NCBI GenBank assembly: GCA_013339685.2
Contig: CM023483.1
Coordinates: 22,931,458-22,995,457, forward strand
Length of the DNA: 64,000 nt
DNA from: Hyalomma asiaticum
Taxonomy: Eukaryota; Arthropoda; Arachnida; Ixodida; Ixodidae
Direction of reading: 5' to 3'
Below, piece by piece: positions 21,926 through 35,469 of this stretch. The translations under genes were made by a program, and so were the position numbers. The notes below the pieces were generated by a model that saw only the letters and a program-made list of their open reading frames with translations, did not search any database and was not told the DNA's origin. Position 1 is the stretch's first letter, and each line of letters opens with the position of its first letter.

Positions 21926-23740
21926 AGGAGGAGATGGCAGTCAACCAATAAAGTCTGACATGCTGCAAACTACACACTGCAACAAATTTTTCTCATCAGT
22001 AGTCACACAAAACCAGATGATGCCATCGTGAAAAAGCTTGAAAATCGGGCGAAAATAAGGCATGTATAGAATGGGAAAGAGAGAGGGAGAGAGTGGATTA
22101 GTTTTGAGAGAAAAAATAGCATGTTAAAAGGTGCTATTTTGCTACTCATGTGTCCAAAAATATGTACGTATTGAGACATCAAATTAGAGCCGTCACACAA
22201 CGAAAAACAAGGGCGGATTTTAGCAATGTACTCTGAGAGCGCGTTGTTACACAAAGAAAAGCTCCTTTGGCATTAATTAAAACCTTTCCCGGGTTCAGTT
22301 TGTGTTACTAATTGCTGATTAATTTAAGCCCGAAAGAAACAGATGAAGAGTCGACGCCCATTTAATATAAAGGAAGATGACAGACGCCTTCAACTATTAC
22401 GATATCTTAGAGACGCTCCCATCCGAACAATATCGGCATTCCGGTCAAATGTGCTCTTTCATGAAATAAGGAAAGGAGACGTTTTGATTGCGTTCCGCCA
22501 CTTTTAGGAGAAGGCCTCTCGCTTAATGCTCAAAACTAAAGAACGTTAATGGCGCTTGCTCGGAATGTTCAAAGAAATCATTACGGAAACTTGGACTCCT
22601 TGTAGGAAAATCAATTTTCGCATATTGCTTCGAGCACTGCGGTGTTGTAATGTACCATAAACCTGTTTCTTGGTTTGTAATTTTCTCCAACCGTTCCTAT
22701 TGTCCAAAGCCATAATTACTTCCTCGTTACAAGACTATAGCGTGCTCCATAAAAACAATATAACGCTTTGAGTGCTGTGCTGCTACTGGTGCAGCCCCAC
22801 TCTCTGGTTTGCTAGAATAATATCCCTTCTAAATTTCAACTCGAACAAGGAATAAGGGATCGATCGAAACGCTGAGAAGGGTAGTGTTGCTTCGATAAGA
22901 CGACATCCGCATAATTGCTAAGTGACCTTAACAGATGACGAAGGACATATAAATAGTCAGTAATTACCGAGAAGCCATTCTGCGATATACGCTATGGAAG
23001 TTGATTTCGTTTTGTCTAGTCAAAAGCTGGAGCATGCACTTGCTTAAGCGGCTGTCAAAGCCACGCCTTGCGTTTTTTTTATTAACGCAACACGATGGCA
23101 ATGTTATTGCCATCGGCAGCATTATTGTGCGACGTTGAAAGGTTTCTGAAGTCGACTCCTACGTCATTTGGCTTGTGTGGGACGTCGAAAGTTAGTTTTC
23201 CGGTTGGTAGATCATAATGCGACAAATTTGTTGGGGCTCTGTCAATATGTATGCTGGGGGATCTGAGAATTAAGCTTCCAGGAAGTGCGTCACGTTGTAT
23301 TTAGTTCAGTGGTAAGACACTCCCCACCTTCAACGAATGAATACTAATTTGGATAGATCGAGGTGTGTGTAAGGAACAGTCAAACGTGGCGATATTATTG
23401 AAAAACTCTAAATTAAACTTGATTTCATTGCTTCCTGGGTCAAGAACGAACAGGGGTAGCCGATGTTGTTGCTGACATTTAGCCAAAAACAACGGAACTA
23501 GATGGAGAAGGCTGCGCGTAGGGCAGAAGGGGCGGTCACTAAGAGCAGCGGAATGGATACCGAGAGGTGGAGAAAGCAACCGAGGACGACAGAGAATTAG
23601 GCGGATGTGAATATTGAGAAGTTCGCTCGCATAAAATGGAATGAGGTTCCATAAAATGGAATGGGAAAATCGTTCGGACAGGCCTTCGTCCTGCAGTGAA
23701 CATAAACTAGACTGATGAGAATAGTGCTGGTGGTGATGAT
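21926..23740. other. No recognisable feature
   Basis: AT-rich DNA with short frames only. Confidence 0.5.
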
Positions 23741-23741
23741 G

Positions 23742-23833
<92 letters not shown>
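23741..23833. repeat. (TAA)n microsatellite
   Basis: About 30 units after a short GATGAT start. Confidence 0.97.
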
Positions 23834-24255
23834 CCGAAAAGTAGTTATGAAATATGCCTATCGGACGGTTAATACGTGCACTGCCGTTTGAAAATCGATC
23901 TTTACTTTTGTTAAAGAAATGAGAACACACGGGCCTCAGCGCTCTGTTATCACCCCTCGAGGGATAATCTTCCTGGCCTCCCGTTTTTCCCGCAGGAGGG
24001 CCCCTTATGCGCCCTCCTTTCAGTTCATGGCGTGCATCGCAGGACTAATATTTGTACAGTTTAACAGTTTCCGAATGTCCTACTTTCCGAGTCGCTGCGC
24101 CTTCGTCTACATCGGATGATACTCTTCCTTAGAGCGTTTCTTCGGAACGCGACTGTTAGAACATCAATAACAGTTTGCCTTTCGTCTGAACTCGCACTCT
24201 TTTCGCATCTTCTCGGCGGATTTTTGTTGTTCTTGTGGCTGTTCTGCTGATGTGA

Positions 24256-24388
<133 letters not shown>

Positions 24389-24849
24389 AACGCTATACAG
24401 TTATATTAAGTAAGCAATTCACCCTGGCGTAATATTAGTGCCATAAGATGTCATGAGTCTGTTACCGATAAACGTGTAAATCGCGTGAGCAAATTTCGAC
24501 CGGCTGCCCTATAACAGTACTCATGCCAACGTGCTTATCTCAAGCATTACATACGGAATGATTACACAAATAGAAGTCTGACCCACACCAAATACACAAA
24601 GAACGTGAACTTGTACATGTGGAGGCAGCTCCATGTGAAATCGCATACAAGCCGCAGTAAGCGATGGTTAACATCGGCTGGCATTTATTAATGTCGTGTA
24701 AACGACAATAATGTTCGATAATGTTCCGTTATGTTAGCATACTGCGGCCAAATAGTTGCCAACGTTGGATATTTTTGGGTTGCTGTTGGCGAATGCCAGT
24801 TGGCGTTGTCGTGAGCAAACGATGTCTGGTAGTGGCTACTACTGGCTAG

Positions 24850-25030
24850 TACTTTTCAGATCAAAATTGGAATTCAATTCCGGCTGCAGCAGCAGCATTT
24901 TGAAACGAGGCAAATGCTAGGGTACTGGCTTACTTCAATTTTGCTGCACGTTAAAACACACAAAAATTCAGGCTGCCAGAACATTCGTGCACACCCAACT
25001 TCGGGGTGCCCCATAGGCAGAGTGCCATTC
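24850..25030 (+). mobile_element. Badly decayed SINE, sense
   Basis: The order of weak matches fits the family: TTCAATTCCGGCTGCAGCAG, GAGGCAAATGCTAGGGTACT, TGCACGTTAAAACACACAAA. The head is unrecognisable. Confidence 0.45.
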
Positions 25031-25889
25031 TTTCGCCTAAACTTAAAAGAATATACTGAATCCCCGCACTAGCCTTAGCTGATCACGATGCACGCAGTAC
25101 TACAATATTTTAGTTTACTCGAATTAGCATACGAGAGCGAGGAATTCCCAGTTGAGCACATCTACTCGCGACAGCACTTCCTTGTCTCTACAATGACGCT
25201 TTATTGCGTACCACAAGGCTTCCGTCAACGCTGCCTTTATTTTTTATTTCCTTCTGCTTTGTAACGACAATGTATAAAGCGTACCAGCCTCCGCTTCGAG
25301 CAACAAAGTGCTCCTTTTTGTTATATTGTGCCGCTAAGCGTGTTCTTAATTTATATTTCTCCGCGCCGCACAGATGTCGGTATACCGTGGTGCCAAGGCA
25401 CCATTTTGTGCTTTAGCTCATGCCTGAAAAGTGAAACAGAAGCGAACTCAAGAACTTCTAATACAGCGCACGCATTATGCTGAGCGTTCCTCTCGCCGTA
25501 ACAAGAGCTTCTAAAGCGTCTTTGATATCCTCAAGCGACAGCCGGTGCACCGTAGCTACACGTGTGGAAGCTCGGATGAAAGCCCACGCCAACCCAGCAG
25601 CGACACAGCCTTTTTTGTCTCTGACTCTTTCAACGGGCTCCACGTTCTATAAGTAAACAAAAGAAAAGCTCAAACTGAGCTGCAATATACAGATTTTACG
25701 GGTAGATACGCTTCTTATTTGTATGCTGATGGTGTTCTGATAACTACAGCAAACTACCTATTTCTCTGTCACCCCTCATCTTTTGTATTTGCTTACTTGA
25801 ACCAAACAACAAGCGTTGAAAAGTGGAACCTCACAAGCTTTGGTGCCAGAACATTACACTGCTAAGGCTCTCATCCTTGCTTTTTGCAG
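25031..25889. other. No recognisable feature
   Basis: No splice-supported exon or repeat was recognised before the candidate at 25890. Confidence 0.4.
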
Positions 25890-26044
25890 GCGAGCGTAGC
25901 ACGCAGAAACCGAGTGCCCCCGCCAGCGTCGACACTCAACCTGAGTTCGAGTCGTTGCAAAAACAACTCCGATTACAGAAAACGTTGTTCTCAATTTTCA
26001 TTATACGGCAGACCTTGCGAACATATAACCTGCCAGAGGAATAA
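25890..26044 (+). CDS. Weak candidate exon of an unknown gene
   Basis: A strong acceptor (CTTTTTGCAG, ending 25889) is followed by a polar, helix-prone frame: GERSTQKPSAPASVDTQPEF, then ESLQKQLRLQK. It runs to a TAA at 26042-26044, so it could be a terminal exon. The first ~35 codons look coding; the rest (LFSIFIIRQTL) looks like intron. I do not recognise the protein. It shares the strand of the haspin-like gene but lies 13.8 kb beyond it. Confidence 0.25.
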
Positions 26045-26114
26045 GGATTTGTAGTCGATGTAGCGTTTAACTACCGAACTTGACGCGCCTTCATGGTTAT
26101 GTAGTTCTTTTTCC

Positions 26115-26144
26115 TTTTTTTTTTTTGGGGGGGGGGGGGGGGGG
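26115..26144. repeat. Poly-T/poly-G junction
   Basis: Twelve T followed by eighteen G, a possible quadruplex-forming tract or assembly-sensitive homopolymer. Confidence 0.9.
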
Positions 26145-27634
<1,490 letters not shown>

Positions 27635-29806
27635 GTGAAAAGGAAGGCAGGGAGGTTAACCAGAAGTTGGCATCCGGTTTGCTACACTGCGGTGGTGTAG
27701 GGAAAAACGGGATGAGAAAGTGGACAGAAACGGAATGCGAAAACTACACAAGAGTTTCGTCCAAAACTTACGGCGTCTCAAGTTTTCCTTCCTTGCAAAG
27801 TAAACGGGGTCAGAGCGGGTATTGCCCCACACAAGTGAGCAAATCTAGGCACATAACTGCTTGGGCCGTCCCACGTGCATTATCGTGCAAGCCAAAAAGG
27901 CTGCTGAATCCAATAATATTTAAAACACGCCGCATAAATCAGAGAAAACTTCCTGTTCGACAAGTGCGCTTGCGTAATACTACTTCTTTGACGCTTTTCA
28001 CTGTTTCATTTATGAGCGCTAAGGACTGCCAGCACCCCGCTTTATCATTTCTTTTGTTTGGATACAATACATGACGCGATTTACCTAGAATGATCGCAGC
28101 CATGTGTAATGGCTCGAATTATTTTAGATTTTCCTGTCGAATGTAGCAGCTACTTTTTTACCTCCTTGTGAACCTGTGCGCGGGCCATAACAGCGGGCGT
28201 TCTGTTCCTCGAAGACCACCAGGAGAGTACGGTGGTCTTCGAGGTTGTAAACGGTTTCAGTGGGCTCGAATCAGCGTAATGAGCTAAGTTATTCAACGAG
28301 TATTTTAGTGTCCTCCAGTCTACCGCACTTCCGTCACTTCTACGTGACACATCTCAAACATTTCAGCGAAACAAGTCAGAGAACACACATGGACGAGAGT
28401 TTGCTTTTAACGCATGTCTTCCCGCAACTTTCTTTCATTTACTTTCCCAACACGGTTTGTCTAGTACCACATTTCTTAGTGGCTAGATATTTGTCGTATA
28501 CAATCATGCCGTAAGCACAACATTAATGTGTGCTGGTACTTTGTAGACAGCCGTTGAACGAAGCCGACATTCTGCATACTTGGCAACTTGCAAACTCGAA
28601 CATGCAAACTCATCGGAGTTATATTGATACCCTGAGCACGTTCTGGAGCCCGGCACTGATTGTCATGATTCTGGATTACACGAAACAGGATGGCAAAAGG
28701 CTTCTCACGCTTCGAAGTTTCCGCGGTGCTCAAGAAAAGATAGCGGACGCTGCTCCGAACCATCGGAGTCCTCGTACGCATATGCTTAATATGCTGAAGC
28801 TGAGTGCTTGTCCGTGTTCGTGTATGATGACTCCCTATAGCTCAGGCACTCGCACACTCGTAAGGCGCTGCAGGTTGGTAAAAACGCTTGATTGTATCGT
28901 TTGCGGCACGTTATACTCAGCGAAGCATTCAATTGCCGCGTTGCTTAAGCCGGCGGCTCAAAACACGAATAAATTCCTGCCAAGCCAAGCATGCCGGCAC
29001 GCGCGTTCGTCGTGCATCAATGCGGGCAATCATTCGCGACGTCCACGTCAAAGGGACCGTGAAACGGTTTCCGCGATTTTGTGCAAATTCAATGCACCGA
29101 CAGCACAAGCCCTCCTGATCATTACCCGACCAATATCAGCTCTCTGCGCTAAGTGCGTAATTTACTACGATGTTTTAAATATGCGCATCGTTAAGGGTTG
29201 ACGCGAATGAACTTTCTCCACCCTTGCTTTCGTTCAAACGTACAAGCACTCTTTAAAAATGCCACGGTATCTCCGGCTAACGAGACAAGTTGCTCCTAAG
29301 TCGTTTTGAGACAAAATATTTTCATGTGTCGCAACGTCTTTAGCGGTGAGCTAGCCAGAGCAGTTGCTTCGTACTGCTCTGGATTGTTTCCTCGCAATAT
29401 CGTTTTAATTGCTTTCTGCGCGTATCGAAGCATGCAACGACCAAGTGCCCGTAAAATATACCGGAGTTGTATAAGGTCTAGAGCATCCTTTTGAGTTTAG
29501 AGGACCGAGAAGCCTTCGTCCGCCACTGCTCACAATACCTGGCTTGCTCCAGTGCTGTGCATCAAAGGGCTACCCTGGCAAGTACTGCTTGAACTCATTG
29601 GGCTGATTGCGAGGTTCGCCTCGCTCAACGAAACGAAAGCTTCTTTAGATGTCGGTGATACGGAAAAGTTACATATAGTAGTGCTGTACGGGTTAGCATG
29701 GCAATTGAATCGTACACCTATAGCACACTGTACCGCTAAGACTGAACGTTTGTTGAATCGCGCCAAAATAGGCATGAGTTAAAGTCGGGCGGAGAATGTG
29801 AAACCC
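27635..29806. other. No supported gene; one perfect short hairpin
   Basis: The 223-codon frame at 28530-29201 has no recognised domain and no coding-like composition. The hairpin at 28207-28244 is listed separately. Confidence 0.4.
28207..28244. repeat. Perfect 14-bp inverted repeat, 10-base loop
   Basis: CCTCGAAGACCACC, a 10-base loop, then GGTGGTCTTCGAGG. There is no T-run that would suggest termination. Confidence 0.9.
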
Positions 29807-29881
29807 GCAAGTGGTAGCTTAGCTGCTATAGGGTGTTGGCTTGCCGATCTGGTGGTCGCGGCATCGAATCGCGGTCACGGC

Positions 29882-29912
<31 letters not shown>

Positions 29913-30050
29913 AGGAGTTAGAAAGTTGTGTACTTAGACTTAAGTACATGTCAATGAACCCCAGGTGGTCAAAATCACTCCAGAACCCTCCAGTGTAGGT
30001 CGTGTTTCATAATTATAGCTGGTTTTGGTACATAAAACCCTATAAATTGT
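29807..30050 (+). mobile_element. tRNA-derived SINE with internal poly-C/poly-A tract, sense
   Basis: The head has GTGGTAGCTTAGCTGCTA and ATCGAATCGCGGTCACGGCA, then C20 and A11 (29883-29913), then a core with ATGAACCCCAGGTGGTCAAA. The homopolymers replace part of the usual body. Confidence 0.8.
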
Positions 30051-30168
30051 TATTGATTTGCGGGGTTTTACGTACCAAACCACGATATGATTATGAGAGG
30101 CGCCATAGCGGAGGGCTCCGGAAATTTCGACCACATGGAGTTCTTTAACGTGCAGTGACAACGCATAT
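30051..30168 (-). mobile_element. Truncated SINE, antisense, tail-to-tail with the previous copy
   Basis: TTGATTTGCGGGGTTTTACG, GAGGGCTCCGGAAATTTCGA and TTCTTTAACGTGCAGTGACA are present. The tRNA-like head is missing beyond 30168. Confidence 0.85.
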
Positions 30169-32780
30169 CAATTATTATGAAAGACGAATGTTATGGAATA
30201 CTGGAATTGAGGATACTAGCTCATTGTTTTGCATGCTCGTGATTATAGAGAATAATATTGCGAAACTCACCATGCGTTCTAAACAATGTATTTTAGAAGC
30301 GCTTCTGTACAAAATATGAGGCCGATTTCAAAAAAGTATTTTGAATCGCAAGATATGCGTTATATTAGTCGGCCGCTTTCGTTGATAACGTGTGTATCGG
30401 GTGGATTTGTTTAAATGGGCACGTATACGAACACTTTGTGAACTAGTTATCTTTAATTCAACAGAGAGTGAATTCAGGAAAAGAAATAGGTAACTTGGGA
30501 GGCGGCGGATCATTTAAGGCATTTTTATACTACAAAGCAAAGAAATATGAAAGCGGACAGAAGGCGGTACGTCTTTCAAATTCGGGAATCACTCTAGCAG
30601 TTCATTTACCCTCCCAGACATCGTCCTATATATTCATTCACTCGCGTATTTATCAATCGCTGTATTTGTCAGTCTTGCAAAAAATTGGCACTTGATAATG
30701 ACAATATGACAAGATCGCGAGCTACCAGCAGTCGTCTAAAGCATGGCGCCACTGAATAAGTTGGTAACTTTCTAATTAATTAATGTGGTGTACTAAATAA
30801 ACTTTCCCATTTATGCATCAGTTTCCTCAATGCTATCCAATATTGTTCTCACTGCTATCGTATATAAGCTCAGGATCTTTTCATGCTGAAATATATTTCA
30901 GAAATATATTTTAAAATGGTGATTTAATTGGTGATGTCATTCTGAAAAACACCTATCGGAGAGGTGTAATGGTCATGCTGTAAAGAACTTGGATGTAGTC
31001 TTTTTATTTTTATTGGAATGGAAGCTCAAAATTAATGTGCCTTCTTTTCAGCGTAAAGTTACACACACCTAAAGGGTATCTGAAGCTGCCAACACAGATA
31101 CTATGTTGCACTCTTGTACAGGAAGGATTCACACATCACTGAGTGAGAATTTTAGCTCAATCTCTTACGCATTCTTGTAAATTCAATATTGACGTAGCGG
31201 ATACGAAGGACGCATTCCGCAAGTGTGTGCCCGCTCCTGTACCTGCGATCAAATATGCCTGTTTCGCTTCTATCCCATTTTAAAAGCAAACACGCTCGAG
31301 CATTCCAAAACTGCACAATTTTTGAGTTATACGACAAGGAACGTCTACCGACTTTTAATTCAATGACAACTCGCTGACTGCTCATGCATTGCCTCTGGCA
31401 TTGACACCATAGCGACAATCGCATTGCATGTCGTTTCGCACTTTTGTGCTGCGCACAGATGAATGCAGCGTTCTACACTTCTGTGCTCGGCGAAAGGCCA
31501 GCAAATTAGGTTTTCTCGCATTGTTAGAACGTTCGGCCGTTCATGTATTTGCAAGCAAATTCGTCTCGAAGCCTTGGAGATCGGTAGAAAGGTCCGAACT
31601 GTGGAATTGTGAGGCATGTCCGGAATGCAGACCAAGTATGCCTCCGTTCCGTTACAGCTGTCAGGAGTAGCTAAAGGCGCTCAATGGCGACGGTCTCCAA
31701 CCCTTCCTTTCGTATTTATTACAGTTACGTCTCCTGCCAGTCTTGGTTTTCCGCGTGATAGAAAGCAAGGGCGCGCAATGTATATAGGATGTTACTTTTA
31801 TCTGTGCGAAAGCACTTAACCGAATTCAGGAGTGCAGACGTCGCCATAAAATCCAAGAAAATTGAGTGGCGTATAGCGAATACACAAAATACGTCGTTGC
31901 ATTTCGTTTCAGATATACTTTACGGTTTGAGTCAATGTATATATACGTTATCAACCGTTAAGTGTATTTTTTTTACATTTCTATTTTGTTTTTGTTGACC
32001 CTGGTAGACTTGAGTGGGCTTTTGCGTGTGGCTCGAGAATGACAGGATGAAAGAACACATACACAAAGGGATACACTGGGCGCCCTCTTTGTCCTTGATT
32101 GTCTTGTTTCGTCTTGTCCTTTACTCTCGCTACGGACAACTCGCTCTAGATGCGTTAAGAGCAAGTCCGCAGCGTAACATTTCTTAGTAGACATTTTATT
32201 CAGATGCTAATTTGAATGTCATGTACACTTTTTTGTTATTGGTTACGCCAAGACACCAACGAAACTCGGCGCCTCAGTTGTTGGTAACTTGGAAACCGAC
32301 GGAGGGAGGGGGGAGCGATGGTATACAGTCGTGCCAGCAAAAGGCTTCGTCCCTTTTGTGCGTGCTAATGCTCGTTGTAATACTGTACTATAATTGGGAA
32401 CAGCCCCATTGCTTCTTTACATGAAAGCTTTTCTTCAAACGACTTCTTTGTATGAAAGCTTTCAGACGTTTATTCCGGACAATGCTGTTAAAAAGCGTCA
32501 GCGTAGCTAACGAAGAGCAAGAAGGCATATTACAGGTTTAGGCGGCTGGTACAAAATCTACAGGGAGCCTCGACGCAACCGCTGTCCTGTGTGTACACAA
32601 ACATGGCTGGTGCAAGAAACGGAGGAAAACTGTGGGTTATAGGCACGCATATTTCAACGTCCCTTCGATCGAGCACGAGCCGAAGGAATCAGCCGCAATA
32701 GGTACGTACATTCACAGATGAATTCGTCCTAATTTACTAGCTAAAGACAAGCAACCTCCAGTCCTACACAAATGTTCTTG
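30169..32780. other. No recognisable feature
   Basis: Short frames on both strands, none with splice support or a known domain. Confidence 0.5.
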
Positions 32781-32784
32781 CCGT

Positions 32785-32945
32785 GATGCGGTCCTTGATC
32801 ACTCTTAGACGCTTTCAGGACCAGGAACAGACCTTGGATTGGGCCAAGAAGGTAGTGGACAACTATCCCAGGTAGGTTTCCCCGCTTCTTCCACCACCGC
32901 CCCCTTCCCTCTTGAGATAAATAAAGTTTTCTCTCCTCCTCCTTT
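32785..32945 (+). mobile_element. Possible 3' end of a non-LTR retrotransposon
   Basis: A frame ending RRFQDQEQTLDWAKKVVDNY then P-R and a TAG at 32872-32874 is followed by a C/T-rich UTR with AATAAAGTTTTCTC. This style of end is common for arthropod LINEs. An alternative is a host exon: CAG acceptor at 32818 and GTAGGT donor at 32872 also bracket 53 coding-like bases. Confidence 0.35.
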
Positions 32946-33428
32946 TCTTAAAACGCAAGGAAACAAATAAACAAACAACACAAACAAACAAACATCTATG
33001 TAGGTTTCCATTTGCAGCGATTTGCAACAATACACACATAATATGGCTTTTCTTCTGTTCAGAACTGGTTATTGAACAGTAGGTGACGGAAATCATTCTT
33101 TGAAGTGACATGCAAACCATCTTTGTAAAAGCAAATGGTAGGCTGAAGACGATGCCTTACAGTGCGCCCTTATTGTTTTAAAGCTAGCGTGCAGAGTACC
33201 TAGCTACTCCCCTCGTACTCCAAGCAAATAGAGAGAATGCATAAGTCAACAGCTAGAGCAGTGCACATGGTTCTCAGCGACGGATGCATCGGGGGCCACT
33301 CATGCGCAGGCGCAAATGATGGGCGACGCTCTACAGTGACGGAAGCTAGAGGACTGGGATGGGTGGAGGGAGGGGAGGGAGTTGGGGGTTGACATTAACA
33401 CAACATGCGTTATAATATATGTGGTGGT

Positions 33429-33666
33429 CCGCCGCGGTGGTGTAATGGTTACGGCACTCGGCTGCCACCCAAAAAACGCGGCTTCGATCCCGGTCACGGC
33501 GGTCGCATTTCCGACGGAGGTGAAAATGCCAGAGGCCCCAGGTAATCTAAATTTCCGGAGCCCTCCACTAAGGCCTTTCCCCCACCCCCACGTACGCTTA
33601 GCCGTGCTCCCTACATGGGCTGCAGAAATTAGCGTCCTTTCCTAACCGAACCACAATCATCATCAT
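33429..33666 (+). mobile_element. tRNA-derived SINE, (ATC)n-tailed subfamily, sense
   Basis: The head CCGCCGCGGTGGTGTAATGG carries a B-box-like GCTTCGATCCC, followed by the core TTTCCGGAGCCCTCCACTAA, CCGTGCTCCCTACATGGGCT and tail ACCACAATCATCATCAT. It directly abuts the LINE fragment downstream. Confidence 0.92.
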
Positions 33667-33719
33667 GTGTGGTGCCCAAAACCAACCGAGCCGAGTTTGT
33701 GGAGAAGGGTTCGGAAATG

Positions 33720-34520
33720 TCAGTAAGTCAAACATAAACTCAATGATTCCCCGGTATCTGTTTCCACTACGCACCATTCTGATCCTTTACCGTAGTTTTG
33801 TTGAATCATATGTGTCATATTGTATTTCAGTTTACGGACTCGCGTATCCCACAACATTACAGCCGATTCAGGTAGCACAAAGTACAGTTTTGAGAATAAT
33901 CTGTTTTACTGAACGTACTCAGTCCATATCACTTGCTTATCCCCTATTACATATTCTAACCCTACATTGTCACATTCATTTCCGCATCGCAGTTCTTACA
34001 TGCAAATTTCTAAGAAATATTATAAACTGTCCGTCACTTCGATTCCATCGACAGGCTACGCACTTTCCAACACGTTCCTCTTTACTATCGTTGTTAGCAG
34101 TTTCACGTGCTCGCACAAATTATGGAGCATTTTCCTTTATCAACCCTGCAGCTAGTCTTTGGAACGTATTTCCTGAAGAACTAACTTCATCACCATCCAT
34201 TCAGCATTTTTCTAACTCACTGCGCCAGTACTTCCTGTGTAATTCCTAAATTTATAGAAACTCTTTTTCCTTTCGTGTATACTGTACCGTTCAGCTTTTT
34301 TTTGCATACTTACGTTTCCTTTTACGCATTGTATAACGTTTTATTTTGTTTTGTATACGCCTATGTATAAGGTCTTATTACACGGATATCAATAGCCTCA
34401 TGTGTCAAAAGGACCCCTTTCACTACTCATGTCGAGTTCTGGGGTCCCAACTGTATAAATATTATGCATTGTACTCCATTTTGTTATGAATAAACAGGAT
34501 TGATTGATTGATTGATTGAC
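33720..34520 (+). mobile_element. 3' end of a non-LTR retrotransposon (Jockey/CR1-like superfamily)
   Basis: The open frame to a stop at 34247-34249 contains LYRSFVESYVSYCISVYGL and QVAQSTVLRIICF, the pattern of the reverse-transcriptase C-terminal (thumb) region of such LINEs, and ends with a typical LWNVFPEELTS...HFSNSLRQYFL. A UTR with AATAAA (34489-34494) and a (GATT)n 3' tail at 34498-34520 follow. It is 5'-truncated: the catalytic motifs are absent. Clade assignment is from pattern memory. Confidence 0.8.
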
Positions 34521-34573
34521 CAAAAAAGAAAGAAAAGAAACAAGGTGCGTTTTTTGTGGACATGACTGTATCG

Positions 34574-34634
<61 letters not shown>
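34574..34634. repeat. (AATC)n microsatellite
   Basis: About 15 units, complementary to the (GATT)n LINE tail 54 bases upstream. Confidence 0.97.
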
Positions 34635-34670
34635 CCTTTTAGTTTAGAGCAGTGTCATCATATTTCTCAC

Positions 34671-35398
34671 TTATAGTGATTTCCACTGGCGGATCTGGAG
34701 CCATGTGCCGAATCCACGACGGAGCAACAAAATCCGTCGCGGAGCGATCCGATCCCCACCGGCCAGTGAAAAATAAACTCGCTCCGGCAGCGGAAGTTGT
34801 CGCATGCAGAAGTTGTCGCATGCGCATTACAGCGGAAGTTGTCGCATGCTCCGGTTGCCCTTGTTGCTGGCCTTGCGTTGGACCTACGCTAGACCTCGCA
34901 CAAAAGTACGCATACCTCTTCCTCCGAGTACGCGTGTACTACTTCTTCGACGTAGCCGAGCGCTTTGGGGAATTTGCACGGGGACTCTGGAAACAGCTCC
35001 TTAAATAACGTTTCGTGCAGTACATATGACTCTTCTTCGCTGCTGCTGCTGCTTTCGGACGCGGAACTCTTGCTGTCGCTTAGAGCGAGGAGCAGTCCCC
35101 TGTAGGGTCGAACGACGCCATTTCAGTATATGTAAACAAACGTCCATGGTTATCAGACGGCTCTTAAAAAAAAACGCTGAAGAAAAAAATTGCCGTGCTC
35201 GGCTGATCCGGACATGACGCCGTATAGCTGGAGTTCCGGCAGAATCAGGCTCTACGAGACGGATCAACGCGGAGCAAGTTGCCCCAAATCGCCCAGTGGA
35301 ACATGCGAACTTGCTCGGGATCCGCCAATAGAATTCAAATTCTCCGCCGCGGAACAAAAAAAAAATTGCTCCATATCCTCCAGTGGAATTCACTATTA
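34671..35398. mobile_element. 722-bp Harbinger-like transposon remnant with TTA target duplication
   Basis: Terminal inverted repeats at 34674-34703 and 35366-35395 match at 26 of 30 positions (TAGTGA...CCACTGG.GGAT.TGGAGC). They are flanked by TTA at 34671-34673 and 35396-35398. A 3-bp TWA duplication is typical of PIF/Harbinger. Inside are three close copies of GAAGTTGTCGCATGC (~34793-34848) and a transposase remnant on the minus strand. It is far too short to encode transposase plus the Myb-like partner, so it is non-autonomous. Confidence 0.8.
34916..35121 (-). pseudogene. Transposase N-terminus remnant, frameshifted (Harbinger-type)
   Basis: From an ATG at 35121 the frame begins MASFDPTGDCSS, meets a stop, and continues one base out of phase as a Ser/Glu-rich segment (SESSSSSEEE). 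This is followed by LHETLFKELFPE and ALGYVEEVVHAYSEEE, which ends at a GTATGC donor-like site. A Y-V-E-x-V-V-x-x-Y-S start is characteristic of PIF/Harbinger transposases just before their FRMSR region. The rest of the enzyme is deleted. Confidence 0.6.
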
Positions 35399-35469
35399 TG
35401 CGCAAATGAGACGAAGCGAACTGTCTAAATGCGCGCCTTGCTCAGCGAGGGTTCGCACGTTCAACGCCC

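Noticed and set aside
23301..23930. 209-codon minus-strand frame
   Set aside because: Dominated by poly-Tyr from the (TAA)n microsatellite; the flanks show no domain.
28530..29201. 223-codon open frame on the + strand
   Set aside because: No recognised domain, poor coding composition, no splice context and overlapping open frames.
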